DNA of 11,309 bases from an uncultured Lachnospiraceae bacterium (GTDB lineage Bacteria; Bacillota; Clostridia; Lachnospirales; Lachnospiraceae): assembly GCA_902766655.1 (NCBI GenBank), contig CACXEL010000195.1, positions 1 to 11,309 on the forward strand. The letters are read 5' to 3'. Below are positions 1 through 6,863 of the stretch, piece after piece. The position numbers and the translations under genes are program-made. The notes under the pieces are model-generated. The model was not told where the DNA came from, did no database searches, and saw only the letters and a list, made by a program, of their open reading frames with translations. Each line of letters begins with the position of its first letter. The stretch's first letter is position 1.

Positions 1-1
1 C

Positions 2-19
2 GGCCGGCACCTGCCGGCC
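2..19. repeat. short GC-rich palindrome after the dehydrogenase gene
   Basis: GGCCGGCA (2-9) and TGCCGGCC (12-19) are perfect inverted arms around two bases. It lies about 75 bases past the stop of the minus-strand zinc dehydrogenase, so it could be part of that operon's 3' hairpin or terminator. No T-run is visible within the window and the window edge cuts the context. The rest of 20-92 is GC-rich and non-coding as far as I can see. Confidence 0.4.
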
Positions 20-92
20 CGCCGGGCGCTTCCCTCTGACGGGTATTCTTCGGCCGGGGCCGGCGTGTGTCTGCATTTTCAGCCCGCCGGCT

Positions 93-1142
93 TCACTCGC
101 CGGCGTCCGGGTCCACGTCGATGATGATCTTCATGGTCGTCTCGCGGTTGTTGTCGATATATTCATAAGCCTTGGGGTAGTCCTCAAAGGCGAAATGGGC
201 TGTCTGAAGTGGTTTCAGCAAGATCCGGCCCTCCTCAACGAGGCGGATGGCGTCTACGAAGTCCTCGTGACGGTACATCATGGATGTATTGAGGTCCAGC
301 TCGGAGTCGTTGAGCTTGGCCAGGTCCACACTGGCGCGCTTGCCGAAGACGGCGACCAGGATGATGGTGCTGCCCTTGCGGGCGTTCTGGATGGCCTGGT
401 CCATGGTGATGTCGCTGCCGGCACACTCGAAGATCACGTCAGCCTTGTCGGGGCCGTAGGTCTCAAGGAGGGCTTCGCCGAAATCCTTGTGGAGGGTGTT
501 GAAGGCGTAGTCAGCGCCGACGCTCTTTGCCAGTTCAAGGCGCTTGTCGGAAATATCAGTGACCATGACCTTGTCCGCGCCCAGGGCCTTGACGGACTGG
601 GCAAGCAGGATACCGATGGGGCCGCAGCCGAGGACGACGACCTTGGATCCCTTGAGATCCGGGAAGCGCTTTGCGGCATGGACGGTGACCGCCAGGGGCT
701 CCAGCATGGCGCCTTCGCTCCAGGTCATGGAATCGGGGATGGGAGTGACCTTGGAGGCATCCACCGCGAAATACTCGCCGGCTGTGCCCGTGGTCTGGAA
801 GCCCATTACCTTGAGCTTCTCGCAGAGGTTATATTTGCCGTGGAGGCAGGGGTGGCAGCGGCCGCAGAAGACCTGGGGCTCAATGGTGATCCGCTGCCCG
901 ACGGTGAGATCCTTGACATACTCGCCGAGGGCGACGATCTCGCCGGACACCTCGTGTCCCTGGGTCACCGGGTAGGAGGTGTAGGGATGGGTGCCGTGGT
1001 AGACGTGAATGTCGCTGCCGCAGATGCCGATCTTCTTGATCTTGACCAGGACCTGGTCGGGACCGGGCACAGGGATCTCAATCTGGCGGAAGATGATTTT
1101 TTTTGGCTCGGTCATGACCTGCTGCGTCATCATGTTCTTCAT
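93..1142 (-). CDS. zinc-dependent medium-chain alcohol/polyol dehydrogenase
   Basis: This 349-residue protein is a typical full-length zinc MDR dehydrogenase of the sorbitol/threonine dehydrogenase type. It should oxidise a secondary alcohol of a sugar or polyol with NAD(P)+ in the cytoplasm. Visible catalytic-zinc residues are C41 (ICGSD) and H63-E64 (QGHE), with E148 (LEPLAV) nearby. The structural-zinc set C93, C96, C99 and C107 is complete. The Rossmann glycine motif GCGPIG is at 172-177, and D196 after the second strand favours NAD+ over NADP+ (inference). The start is supported by AAAAAAGGAG eight bases upstream. This site overlaps the last codons of the preceding small gene, whose stop is only 3 nt away, which suggests translational coupling. 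It is the last gene of the transporter operon. The exact substrate cannot be read from sequence; L-iditol, sorbitol, threonine or another polyol are all possible. Confidence 0.93.
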   Translation of the reverse strand: MKNMMTQQVMTEPKKIIFRQIEIPVPGPDQVLVKIKKIGICGSDIHVYHGTHPYTSYPVTQGHEVSGEIVALGEYVKDLTVGQRITIEPQVFCGRCHPCLHGKYNLCEKLKVMGFQTTGTAGEYFAVDASKVTPIPDSMTWSEGAMLEPLAVTVHAAKRFPDLKGSKVVVLGCGPIGILLAQSVKALGADKVMVTDISDKRLELAKSVGADYAFNTLHKDFGEALLETYGPDKADVIFECAGSDITMDQAIQNARKGSTIILVAVFGKRASVDLAKLNDSELDLNTSMMYRHEDFVDAIRLVEEGRILLKPLQTAHFAFEDYPKAYEYIDNNRETTMKIIIDVDPDAGE

Positions 1143-1145
1143 AGT

Positions 1146-1742
1146 TCAAACTCCTTTTTTGTGTCTTTGCTCCAGCTGATCGTAAATGCTGTCGCAGTCA
1201 GGACAGAAGGCGGATGCCTCGGCGTGGAGCGCATCGATAAATAAGGACATCTTCGTTGCTTTGTCTGAGCAGAGGGCGAGCCCACGGGACATCATCCAGA
1301 GCTCCTCGCAGGCCCTGACCCTCTTCTCATCGGAGGTGATCTCCTTCAGCCCGAACAGACGCCGACCGTAATTTTTTCCCAGACAGGTGCCCAGATACCT
1401 CCGGGCAGCGTTGCGGAATTCACGGTACAATGCCGCTTCTTCCTCTTCCGACAGTACCATGTTGAGATACAGGTCGTCAAGGGTCCGGCCGACTTCCGTG
1501 AGCAGGGCTTTTTTTGAGACGCGGCGCTTGCGGTAGAGACCCGGCAGGTAGACGAATTTCCAGAGCCAGTTGTCCACCGCCCTGCCGGGATTTTTAGGAT
1601 CCTCATAGCGCCTTTCGTAGAGCGTGGCAAGAAAGCCGGCCAGGGCGTCATTTTTCTCGGCTGTCTCACTGAAAATGAGCTTCCGCTCCTCAGGATCCAG
1701 CTCCTCAAAATAGGCATCCCATTTATCATCCACTTCACGCAT
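1146..1742 (-). CDS. conserved-looking protein of unknown function (possibly DUF6553)
   Basis: This is a 198-residue soluble, charged, mostly helical-looking protein with no signal peptide or membrane segment. It has a Trp/Tyr-rich middle (WLWKFVYLPGLY, about 59-70) and a C-terminal CPDC pair (C180, C183) that could bind metal. I do not recognise a catalytic motif. From memory it resembles proteins labelled DUF6553 in clostridia, but I could not verify this. The gene is real by context: AAGGAGG stands eight bases before the ATG, the frame is open over its whole length, and its end contains the ribosome binding site of the dehydrogenase downstream, only 3 nt away. Being locked to the dehydrogenase suggests a role with that enzyme or its substrate. 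The function is unknown. Confidence 0.8.
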   Translation of the reverse strand: MREVDDKWDAYFEELDPEERKLIFSETAEKNDALAGFLATLYERRYEDPKNPGRAVDNWLWKFVYLPGLYRKRRVSKKALLTEVGRTLDDLYLNMVLSEEEEAALYREFRNAARRYLGTCLGKNYGRRLFGLKEITSDEKRVRACEELWMMSRGLALCSDKATKMSLFIDALHAEASAFCPDCDSIYDQLEQRHKKGV

Positions 1743-1945
1743 TATGCCGGCCTCCTTACCATTTGCTTGCGGGTGGCGGACAGACTCTGCACTCTCCGGC
1801 AGGCCTTCGGGCCGCCCGCGGCTGTGAGCAAAATCCGCCGGCGCCTCTCATGAATGAGAATTCGTGGGAAATGAAGTCCGCCCGCGGAGTTTGTTCGCGA
1901 ATAGATTGCCGGACCTTGGGCAGCATTCGCGCTGCCGGGTCCTTT
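1743..1945. other. non-coding spacer with small hairpins
   Basis: This part of the gap between the permease and the unknown gene has no convincing gene. It contains small inverted repeats, for example TCTCAT-GA-ATGAGA (near 1847-1860) and GGCAGC...GCTGCC (near 1919-1935). The second sits where the 85-bp unit's own hairpin would fall, so it is probably a decayed edge of that repeat. I see no clear minus-strand promoter, so the two downstream genes are probably read through from the transporter genes. The AAGGAGG for the unknown gene lies at its left edge (about 1751-1757). Confidence 0.5.
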
Positions 1946-2150
1946 CCGGCCATGCAGTCGAAGCCGACGGCGATGGCCGGTATGTAGGGTGTGACGGCCC
2001 GTCCGCGGCGATTACGCCGCGCGGTCCTTCCCGGCCATGCAGTCGAAGCCGACGGCGATGGCCGGTATGTGGGGTGTGACGGCCCGCCCGCGGCGATTAC
2101 GCCGCGCGGTTCTTCTTGGACATGCAGTCGATACCGACGGCGATGGCCAG
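1946..2150. repeat. 85-bp tandem repeat copied from the permease gene end
   Basis: Two full units, 1946-2030 and 2031-2115, match at 82 of 85 positions. A third, partial unit runs into the permease gene to about 2150; over 2097-2150 it matches the unit before it at 47 of 54 positions. Read on the minus strand, the unit encodes the permease's C-terminus again: the gene ends AVGIDCMSKKNRAA-stop and the next unit reads AVGFDCMAGKDRAA-stop. Each full unit holds two hairpins. One is CGCGGCG-ATTA-CGCCGCG, at the stop codon. The other is CCGGCCAT...ATGGCCGG (1946-1953 with 1973-1980), with an inner GTCG/CGAC stem. The outermost unit has lost the stop and reads on. The 85-bp period is not a multiple of three, so this is not a protein repeat. 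It may act as an mRNA 3'-end structure inside the operon (inference). Confidence 0.85.
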
Positions 2151-3050
2151 AACGAGGCCCTTGACGACCATCTGCGTGTATTCGCTGACGTCCATCAGGA
2201 TCATGCCGTTGGTCAGGGAGCCGATGATGAGAACGCCTGCGACGACGCCGGACATCTTGCCGACACCGCCGTTGACGGAGACGCCGCCGAGGACGACGCA
2301 GGTGATGACGTCGAACTCAAGGCCCTTGCCGACCGTGCTCTGTGCGGAGCCGGAGCGGGAAAGGAGAACGATACCTGCGAGACCTGCGAAGAAGCCGGAC
2401 AGGGCGTAGATGAGGTACTTGACGCGGTTGACACGGATACCGGAGAGCTCAGCGGCCTCCTCGTTGCCGCCGATGGCGTAGAAGTAACGGCCGAAGTAGG
2501 ACTTGTTGAGGATGAAGCTGCCCAGCGCGAAGCAGGCAATCATGATCAGGGCGCAGACCGGGACGGGGCCGACAGCCCAGCGGCCGAAGAGGCCGAAGCT
2601 GCTGGTGAAGCCGGAGATCGGACGTCCGCCGGAGATCAGGTAGGAGATGCCTTCGAAGATGGTCTGAGAGGCGAAGGTGGCGATCAGGGCGGGGATGCCG
2701 ATCGTGGCGACCATGCTGCCGTTCAGGGCGCCGATCGCTGTCGCGAGGAGCAGGGAGATGATCACCGCGATCCACATGTTCATGCCTGCATTTACCATGA
2801 GGAAGGCGCAGATGACGTTGACGAAGGTGATGATGGAACCGATGGAAAGGTCGATGCCGGCGATCAGGATGACGAAGGTCATGCCGATGGAGGCGATGCC
2901 GTAGTAGGAAACCTGGCGGGAGATGTTGACGATATTGCTGCCGGTGAGGAAAGTGCCGCCGCTGGCGATCGTGAAAATGATGACCTCTGCAATGAAGACC
3001 AGCCAAATCGCGTTTGACTTGACAAGACTCTTGATATTCACGTTACTCAT
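2097..3050 (-). CDS. sugar ABC transporter permease, RbsC-like
   Basis: This 317-residue, strongly hydrophobic protein belongs to the BPD_transp_2 permease family, which forms the membrane channel of ribose/xylose/galactose-type importers. Visible hallmarks are AGIDLSIGS at about 64-72, the conserved GIPALIATFA stretch (118-127), and a cytoplasmic coupling loop GRYFYAIGGNEEAAELSGIR (187-206), which contacts the ATPase. The length fits the family. The ATG overlaps the end of the ATPase gene by 4 bases, so translation is coupled. It works with the ATPase and the lipoprotein encoded just upstream. The 3' end of the gene is the source (or a member) of an 85-bp tandem repeat that continues past the stop codon. 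The C-terminus itself looks normal for the family, so the protein is not obviously damaged. The substrate is unknown, probably a pentose, hexose or polyol. Confidence 0.95.
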   Translation of the reverse strand: MSNVNIKSLVKSNAIWLVFIAEVIIFTIASGGTFLTGSNIVNISRQVSYYGIASIGMTFVILIAGIDLSIGSIITFVNVICAFLMVNAGMNMWIAVIISLLLATAIGALNGSMVATIGIPALIATFASQTIFEGISYLISGGRPISGFTSSFGLFGRWAVGPVPVCALIMIACFALGSFILNKSYFGRYFYAIGGNEEAAELSGIRVNRVKYLIYALSGFFAGLAGIVLLSRSGSAQSTVGKGLEFDVITCVVLGGVSVNGGVGKMSGVVAGVLIIGSLTNGMILMDVSEYTQMVVKGLVLAIAVGIDCMSKKNRAA

Positions 3051-4558
3051 TTCATAGCCTCCTTTTGATCGATGATACCGGACGCATAAGCCATGATGGT
3101 GTCCGAATTGAACTGTTCCTTCTCAAGCTCGCCGGTCATCTCACCTTCCGCGAGCACTATGATGCGGTCAGACATACCCATCAGCTCCTCCATTTCGGAT
3201 GAGATCATGAGCACGCTGTGTCCTGATTCCACAAGATCGTTGATGAGCTTGTAGATTTCGTACTTGGCACCGACGTCGATACCACGGGTCGGCTCGTCGA
3301 AAATGATGAGCTTGGAATCCGCAGCCAGCCACTTGCCGAGGATGACCTTCTGCTGGTTGCCGCCGGAGAGGTTCTTGACCAGCTGGTGGACGTTCGGACA
3401 CTTGATCTGGATATCAGAGCGGTATTTCTCCGCTGTGGCGTGCTCGGTCCTGGAGTCGATCACGCTGGCCTTGGAGATCCGCTCGTAGATGGGCATGTTG
3501 ATGTTGTTCTTGATCGAGTTGGTCAGCAGGGCGCCGTGGCGCTTCCTGTCCTCAGGCACCAGGGCTATGCCGAGGTCGATGGCCTCGCGCGGGGACCTGG
3601 GATTGATTTCCTTGCCGTAGTAGATGATCTGTCCGGACTCCTTGGGCTTGGCGCCGAAGAGAAGCTCGGCAAGCTCCGTGCGGCCGGCGCCGACCAGGCC
3701 GCCCAGGCCGAGCACTTCGCCGGCGTGGAGCTTGAGATTGATATCCTTGTCGCCGTTTCCGCACAGGTTCTTGAGCTCAAGGACGACCTCGTCCGAGATG
3801 CAGGGCTTGCGGGGCGGATACTTCTGGGTCATCTCACGGCCGACCATGAGGGTGATCAGCTCGTTGACGGTGGCCTTGTCCGTGATGAGGGTCTTGACAT
3901 ACTCGCCGTCGCGGATGACTTCGATCCGGTCGGAGAGGCGGAAGATCTCCTCGAGACGGTGGGAGATATAGATGATGGAGACGCCGCGGGACCGCAAAAG
4001 CTCGACGACCTCGAACATGCTCTCGACCTCGTTGGTGGTCAGCGGGGCGGAGGGCTCGTCCATGATGAGGACCTGGGCGTTCTGCTGGATGGCCTTGGCG
4101 ATTTCAATCATCTGCTGGTAACCGACGGTGAGGTTCTTGACCAGCTCCTTGGGGTTGATCTTGATGCGGAGCTGGGCGAAAGCCTTGGCGGCCTCCTCCT
4201 CCATGGCCTTGCGGTCAATGACGACGCCCTTGCGGATCGGGCGCCCGAGGAAGAGGTTCTCAGCGGCTGAGAGCTCGCCGACGTTGTTGAATTCCTGGTA
4301 AATGATGGCAATACCGTTCTCCGCCGCCAGCTGGGGCGTCATGCGGTCGAACTCCTTGCCGTTGATCTTGATCTTGCCGGACGTCGGAATGACAGCGCCC
4401 GAGCAGCACTTGATCAGTGTAGACTTGCCCGCGCCGTTCTCGCCGATCAGTCCAAGGATCTCGCCGCGCCGAAGCTGCAGCGTGACATCCTTGAGAGCGA
4501 CTACGCCGGGGTATTCCTTTCGGATGTGTTCGAGTTCAAGGACAAAATCTTCACTCAT
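3047..4558 (-). CDS. sugar ABC transporter ATP-binding protein, RbsA/MglA-like
   Basis: This 503-residue double ATPase powers the sugar importer at the inner face of the membrane. Domain 1 has Walker A GENGAGKST (39-47), a Q-loop at YQEF (87-90), the signature variant LTVGYQQ (143-149), Walker B VLIMDEP (163-169) and switch H200. Domain 2 has the usual degenerate Walker A, LVGAGRTE (288-295), lacking the Lys. It also has the full signature LSGGNQQK (397-404) and Walker B LIIFDEP (417-423). This pairing, with one intact and one degenerate Walker A, is normal for RbsA, MglA and XylG. AAAGGAGG lies just upstream of the ATG. The permease gene starts within its last codons. An inverted repeat separates it from the binding-protein gene, probably allowing more binding protein than ATPase to be made. 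Confidence 0.96.
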   Translation of the reverse strand: MSEDFVLELEHIRKEYPGVVALKDVTLQLRRGEILGLIGENGAGKSTLIKCCSGAVIPTSGKIKINGKEFDRMTPQLAAENGIAIIYQEFNNVGELSAAENLFLGRPIRKGVVIDRKAMEEEAAKAFAQLRIKINPKELVKNLTVGYQQMIEIAKAIQQNAQVLIMDEPSAPLTTNEVESMFEVVELLRSRGVSIIYISHRLEEIFRLSDRIEVIRDGEYVKTLITDKATVNELITLMVGREMTQKYPPRKPCISDEVVLELKNLCGNGDKDINLKLHAGEVLGLGGLVGAGRTELAELLFGAKPKESGQIIYYGKEINPRSPREAIDLGIALVPEDRKRHGALLTNSIKNNINMPIYERISKASVIDSRTEHATAEKYRSDIQIKCPNVHQLVKNLSGGNQQKVILGKWLAADSKLIIFDEPTRGIDVGAKYEIYKLINDLVESGHSVLMISSEMEELMGMSDRIIVLAEGEMTGELEKEQFNSDTIMAYASGIIDQKEAMK

Positions 4559-4589
4559 TCCCTAACCTCCTTTGAATGATGGTATAAGA

Positions 4590-4631
4590 TGCCCGCGCAA
4601 TACGGGTGCTTGTCTGAGTATTGCGCGGGCA
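4590..4631 (-). terminator. 13-bp intercistronic hairpin after the binding-protein gene
   Basis: TGCCCGCGCAATA (4590-4602) and TATTGCGCGGGCA (4619-4631) are perfect arms with a 16-nt loop. It lies in the 88-bp gap after the binding-protein stop and before the ATPase start. On the minus strand it is followed by ATCTTATACC, not a T-run, so it is more likely an attenuator or 3'-end stabiliser than a full terminator. Such hairpins are known to raise binding-protein mRNA relative to the rest of transporter operons. That role here is inference. Confidence 0.75.
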
Positions 4632-4646
4632 ATCAAGTCTGAGGTA

Positions 4647-5732
4647 TTACTGCATGCCTTCCATGATGGTGGGGGCATCCTCGCCGGAGATTCTCATCAG
4701 GCCGCGGAAGACGTTCTGGGCCTCGAGCTTGTCGCCCAGGATCAGGGCGTACATGGAGGCGCAGGCTGTGGCGGTATCCACGTCGGAGCCTTCGAAGCCG
4801 ACAGCGATGCGGGCCGGATAGGTCTCGTCCATGAGGTGCTCGAGCTGCTGCTTGGTGACGTCAGCGGTGAAGACACCCATATCCTCGGGGATATTGCCGC
4901 CGGTGGAGATCTGGAAGGCTTCGTCGGTGCCGATCATGGCGCCGGCGCCGATGCCGGTCACGATCTTGCAGTCCGGATAGCGCTGAAGGATGGTCTCCAT
5001 AGCGGTCTGGGCCTGGTTGGCGTCAAGACCGGCCTGGCTGGAAACGATCTCATAGAGGCCGGAAGCGGTGGCTTCGAGACCCTGGACGATGCCTTCCTCG
5101 CGCTCCAGAAGGATGGTGGTCTGCGGATAGTTGATCATGGCGATCTGAGCCTTGTTGTCAGCGGTGTAGTGCTGAGCGATGAACTCGCCGGCAGCCTTGC
5201 CGATCTCGATGCCGAGGTCGGTGTTGTTGAGGACCCAGTTTCCGTCAGTGTTTGTCATCGGGTCGTCCCAGCACATGACCTTGATGCCGGCGCTCCTTGC
5301 CTGGGCACATGCATCTTCAACGGCCGCGGCGTCGGAGGGATGGACCATGATGAGGTCGCACTTGGAGGAGACGAAGTTTTCAATCTGGCCGATCTGGGTG
5401 GCAGAGCTGTCGTCGCAGGCGACGATGGTGATTTCAGCGCCGTTCTGCTCGACTACCTTCTGAAGAGCGGTCATGACGCCGGCCCAGTAGGAGTTCTGCA
5501 GAGACTGGATGGTGACGCCGATCTTCTTGCCCTTCAGGGTAGAGAGATCAGCTTTGGCATAGAACTCGGGGCTTGCCTGAACGCCCTCGGTCTCGCCTGT
5601 GCTTGCAGCGGCCGGCTCGGAGGATCCGCCTCCGGAACTGGAGGAACCGGAAGCGCCGGATCCGCCACAGCCTGCCAGAAGGCCAAGAGCCACGGTGGCT
5701 ACACAGAGAATGGCTAAGAGTTTCTTTTTCAT
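4647..5732 (-). CDS. sugar ABC transporter substrate-binding lipoprotein
   Basis: This 361-residue protein captures the sugar outside the membrane and hands it to the permease. The N-terminus is a lipoprotein signal: lysines, a hydrophobic stretch, then LLAGC with the lipidated Cys at 22. A Gly/Ser-rich tether follows (about 23-50). The mature part fits the RbsB-like type 1 periplasmic-binding family. Its first strand is KKIGVTIQSLQNSYW, followed by a segment with NGAEITIVACDDSS and the hinge-side IMVHPSDAAAVEDAC. AAGGAGG stands upstream of the ATG, after a 101-bp gap from the SDR gene. In that gap CCTTCC...GGAAGG can form a small hairpin (about 5770-5789). The ligand cannot be named from sequence; the two dehydrogenases in the operon point to a sugar alcohol or an unphosphorylated sugar. 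Confidence 0.94.
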   Translation of the reverse strand: MKKKLLAILCVATVALGLLAGCGGSGASGSSSSGGGSSEPAAASTGETEGVQASPEFYAKADLSTLKGKKIGVTIQSLQNSYWAGVMTALQKVVEQNGAEITIVACDDSSATQIGQIENFVSSKCDLIMVHPSDAAAVEDACAQARSAGIKVMCWDDPMTNTDGNWVLNNTDLGIEIGKAAGEFIAQHYTADNKAQIAMINYPQTTILLEREEGIVQGLEATASGLYEIVSSQAGLDANQAQTAMETILQRYPDCKIVTGIGAGAMIGTDEAFQISTGGNIPEDMGVFTADVTKQQLEHLMDETYPARIAVGFEGSDVDTATACASMYALILGDKLEAQNVFRGLMRISGEDAPTIMEGMQ

Positions 5733-5833
5733 TGTTCAACCTCCTTGTTGAATGAGAAGAGTATGTGTTTCCTTCCTTTGGCCTGGAAGGCTCGGCACGG
5801 TAACAATAGATCCATGGTCGGATCCGGATCAAA

Positions 5834-6610
5834 TCAGAAGCAGGTGAAGGCGCCGTCGATAATGAAATCCGATCCGGTCGTGAAGGTGGAGGTATCTCCT
5901 GCCAGGTAGACGCAGATGGAGCCGAGCTCTTCCGGCTTGCCGAGTCTGCCCATGGGAGCCATGGCGTTCCACTGAGCGATGAGCGGCTGGAGGGTCGGGG
6001 AGGAGAGGGTGAGGTCGGTGCCGATGTAGCCCGGGGAAATGCTGTTGACGCGGACGCCGCGCTTGGCCCACTCGATGGCCAGGGACTTGGTCAGCTGGAT
6101 GACAGCTGCCTTGGAGGCGTTGTAGGCGCACTGGGGCTGGGGAACATTGACGATGTGGGCGGACATGGAAGCCGTGTTGATGATGGATCCGCCGCCGTGG
6201 GCGAGCATGTACTTGCCGGCGATGGTGTCGGTCAGGAAGACGCTGTCGAGGTTGATGGAGAGATTTTTCTTCCACTGGGCGTAGGTCATCTCATCCGCCG
6301 GGGCGTTGATGCAGATGCCCGCATTGGCGTGGCAGAAATCAAGACCGCCGAGCTTTTCGACGACTTCGTCGACCATGGCCTGGACCTCGTCTTCCTTCGT
6401 CACGTCGCACTTGATGGCGATGATCTTTCTGCCGGTCGCCTCGGCGATCTCCTTTGCGGTCTCCTCGGCGGTCGCGATGTCGAGGTCGACGATGGCCAGG
6501 TCAGCCCCAGCCTCAGCGAAAGCGATGGCTGTGCACTTGCCGATGCCACGGGCACCGCCGGTGACGAAGCCCTTCTTACCGTCCAGACGCATCATTTCGA
6601 TAATACCCAT
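5834..6610 (-). CDS. SDR-family sugar/polyol dehydrogenase
   Basis: This 258-residue classical short-chain dehydrogenase/reductase should interconvert an alcohol and a ketone on a sugar or polyol in the cytoplasm. The cofactor motif TGGARGIG is at 17-24. D42 at the end of the second strand suggests NAD(H). ANAG is at 95-98, and the active-site tetrad is N120, S148, Y163 and K167 (YNASK), followed by the PG motif at 193-194. Length and layout are normal. The start at 6610 is preceded by AAAGGAG with about eight bases of spacing; the internal ATGs (residues 6 and 7) lack such a site. It is the first gene after the operon promoter, so it is likely needed early on the transported substrate. Family relatives include gluconate 5-dehydrogenase, sorbitol dehydrogenase and 2-deoxygluconate dehydrogenase; sequence alone does not decide. 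Confidence 0.93.
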   Translation of the reverse strand: MGIIEMMRLDGKKGFVTGGARGIGKCTAIAFAEAGADLAIVDLDIATAEETAKEIAEATGRKIIAIKCDVTKEDEVQAMVDEVVEKLGGLDFCHANAGICINAPADEMTYAQWKKNLSINLDSVFLTDTIAGKYMLAHGGGSIINTASMSAHIVNVPQPQCAYNASKAAVIQLTKSLAIEWAKRGVRVNSISPGYIGTDLTLSSPTLQPLIAQWNAMAPMGRLGKPEELGSICVYLAGDTSTFTTGSDFIIDGAFTCF

Positions 6611-6649
6611 TGATGTACTCCTTTCTAAGATAGGTTGGTGAAGTGGATT

Positions 6650-6680
6650 TGATAAATATGATTTGTAAAATGATTTATCA
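6650..6680. promoter_or_regulatory. TGATAAAT inverted repeat, possible operator
   Basis: TGATAAAT (6650-6657) and ATTTATCA (6673-6680) are perfect arms with a 15-bp AT-rich spacer. The repeat lies just downstream of the predicted transcription start of the minus-strand operon and before its ribosome binding site. A bound repressor there would block the operon. The arms are AT-rich, so chance occurrence is possible. Confidence 0.45.
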
Positions 6681-6698
6681 TATTGTATTTACACAATA
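6681..6698. promoter_or_regulatory. TATTGT-N6-ACAATA palindrome over the -10, possible operator
   Basis: TATTGT (6681-6686) and ACAATA (6693-6698) form a perfect 6+6 inverted repeat with a 6-bp spacer. The right arm is exactly the -10 of the minus-strand promoter. A repressor binding here would directly block RNA polymerase. The adjacent ROK gene makes its product the natural candidate. This is inference. Confidence 0.5.
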
Positions 6699-6721
6699 CC
6701 ATCACAAAAGGCAAAAGTCAA
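6693..6721 (-). promoter_or_regulatory. sigma-A promoter of the transporter/dehydrogenase operon
   Basis: On the minus strand, TTGACT (6716-6721; five of six to TTGACA) is followed by a 17-bp spacer and TATTGT (6693-6698; four of six). A TG one base before the -10 gives an extended -10. The predicted start is near 6686, giving a leader of about 75 nt before the SDR gene. This is the best promoter match in the divergent region. Confidence 0.7.
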
Positions 6722-6756
6722 CTTGGGAATTTTGTCAAATGATTATGCAAAATATT

Positions 6757-6769
6757 GTGCAATGTGCAC
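6757..6769. promoter_or_regulatory. GTGCA-ATG-TGCAC inverted repeat, possible operator
   Basis: The perfect 5+5 inverted repeat GTGCAATGTGCAC lies between the two divergent promoters, about 35 bp upstream of the operon's -35 and 32 bp upstream of the ROK -10. Its core TGCAATGTGC recurs at 9376-9385, upstream of the beta-glucosidase gene. It could be a site for the ROK protein or for a global regulator. This is tentative. Confidence 0.4.
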
Positions 6770-6800
6770 GTGGCGCAGGAATTCCAAATCTGCTACAGTA

Positions 6801-6806
6801 TATAAT
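6801..6806 (+). promoter_or_regulatory. -10 element of the ROK regulator gene
   Basis: A perfect TATAAT lies about 190 bases before the chosen ROK start. No good -35 is found at 17 bp (GGAATT), so this promoter would be weak or activator-dependent. A regulator gene often has a weak promoter. An alternative is TTGTCA (6732-6737) with a short 15-bp spacer to TATTGT (6753-6758). Confidence 0.45.
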
Positions 6807-6863
6807 CAGAAGTAACATGGAGCTGTTCAACGTCCCGCGGCAGGAGAGGACAAGTATCCTTGG

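Noticed and set aside
195..1244. Long plus-strand open frame opposite the zinc dehydrogenase
   Set aside because: The minus strand has complete zinc and Rossmann motifs and a ribosome binding site. The plus-strand product is low-complexity and rich in Asp, Gly, Val and Leu, as expected of a GC-rich shadow frame.
1946..2150. 85-bp repeats as a CRISPR array
   Set aside because: The units are directly adjacent with no variable spacers, too long, and derived from a protein-coding end.
2037..3017. Acidic 326-residue plus-strand frame opposite the permease
   Set aside because: It is an Asp/Glu/Gly-rich antisense shadow of a membrane protein gene, its start lies inside the 85-bp repeat, and it has no ribosome binding site.
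4572..5717. Plus-strand 381-residue frame opposite the binding-protein gene
   Set aside because: It is antisense to a clear lipoprotein gene, with Gly/Asp/Val-rich composition and no recognisable domain.
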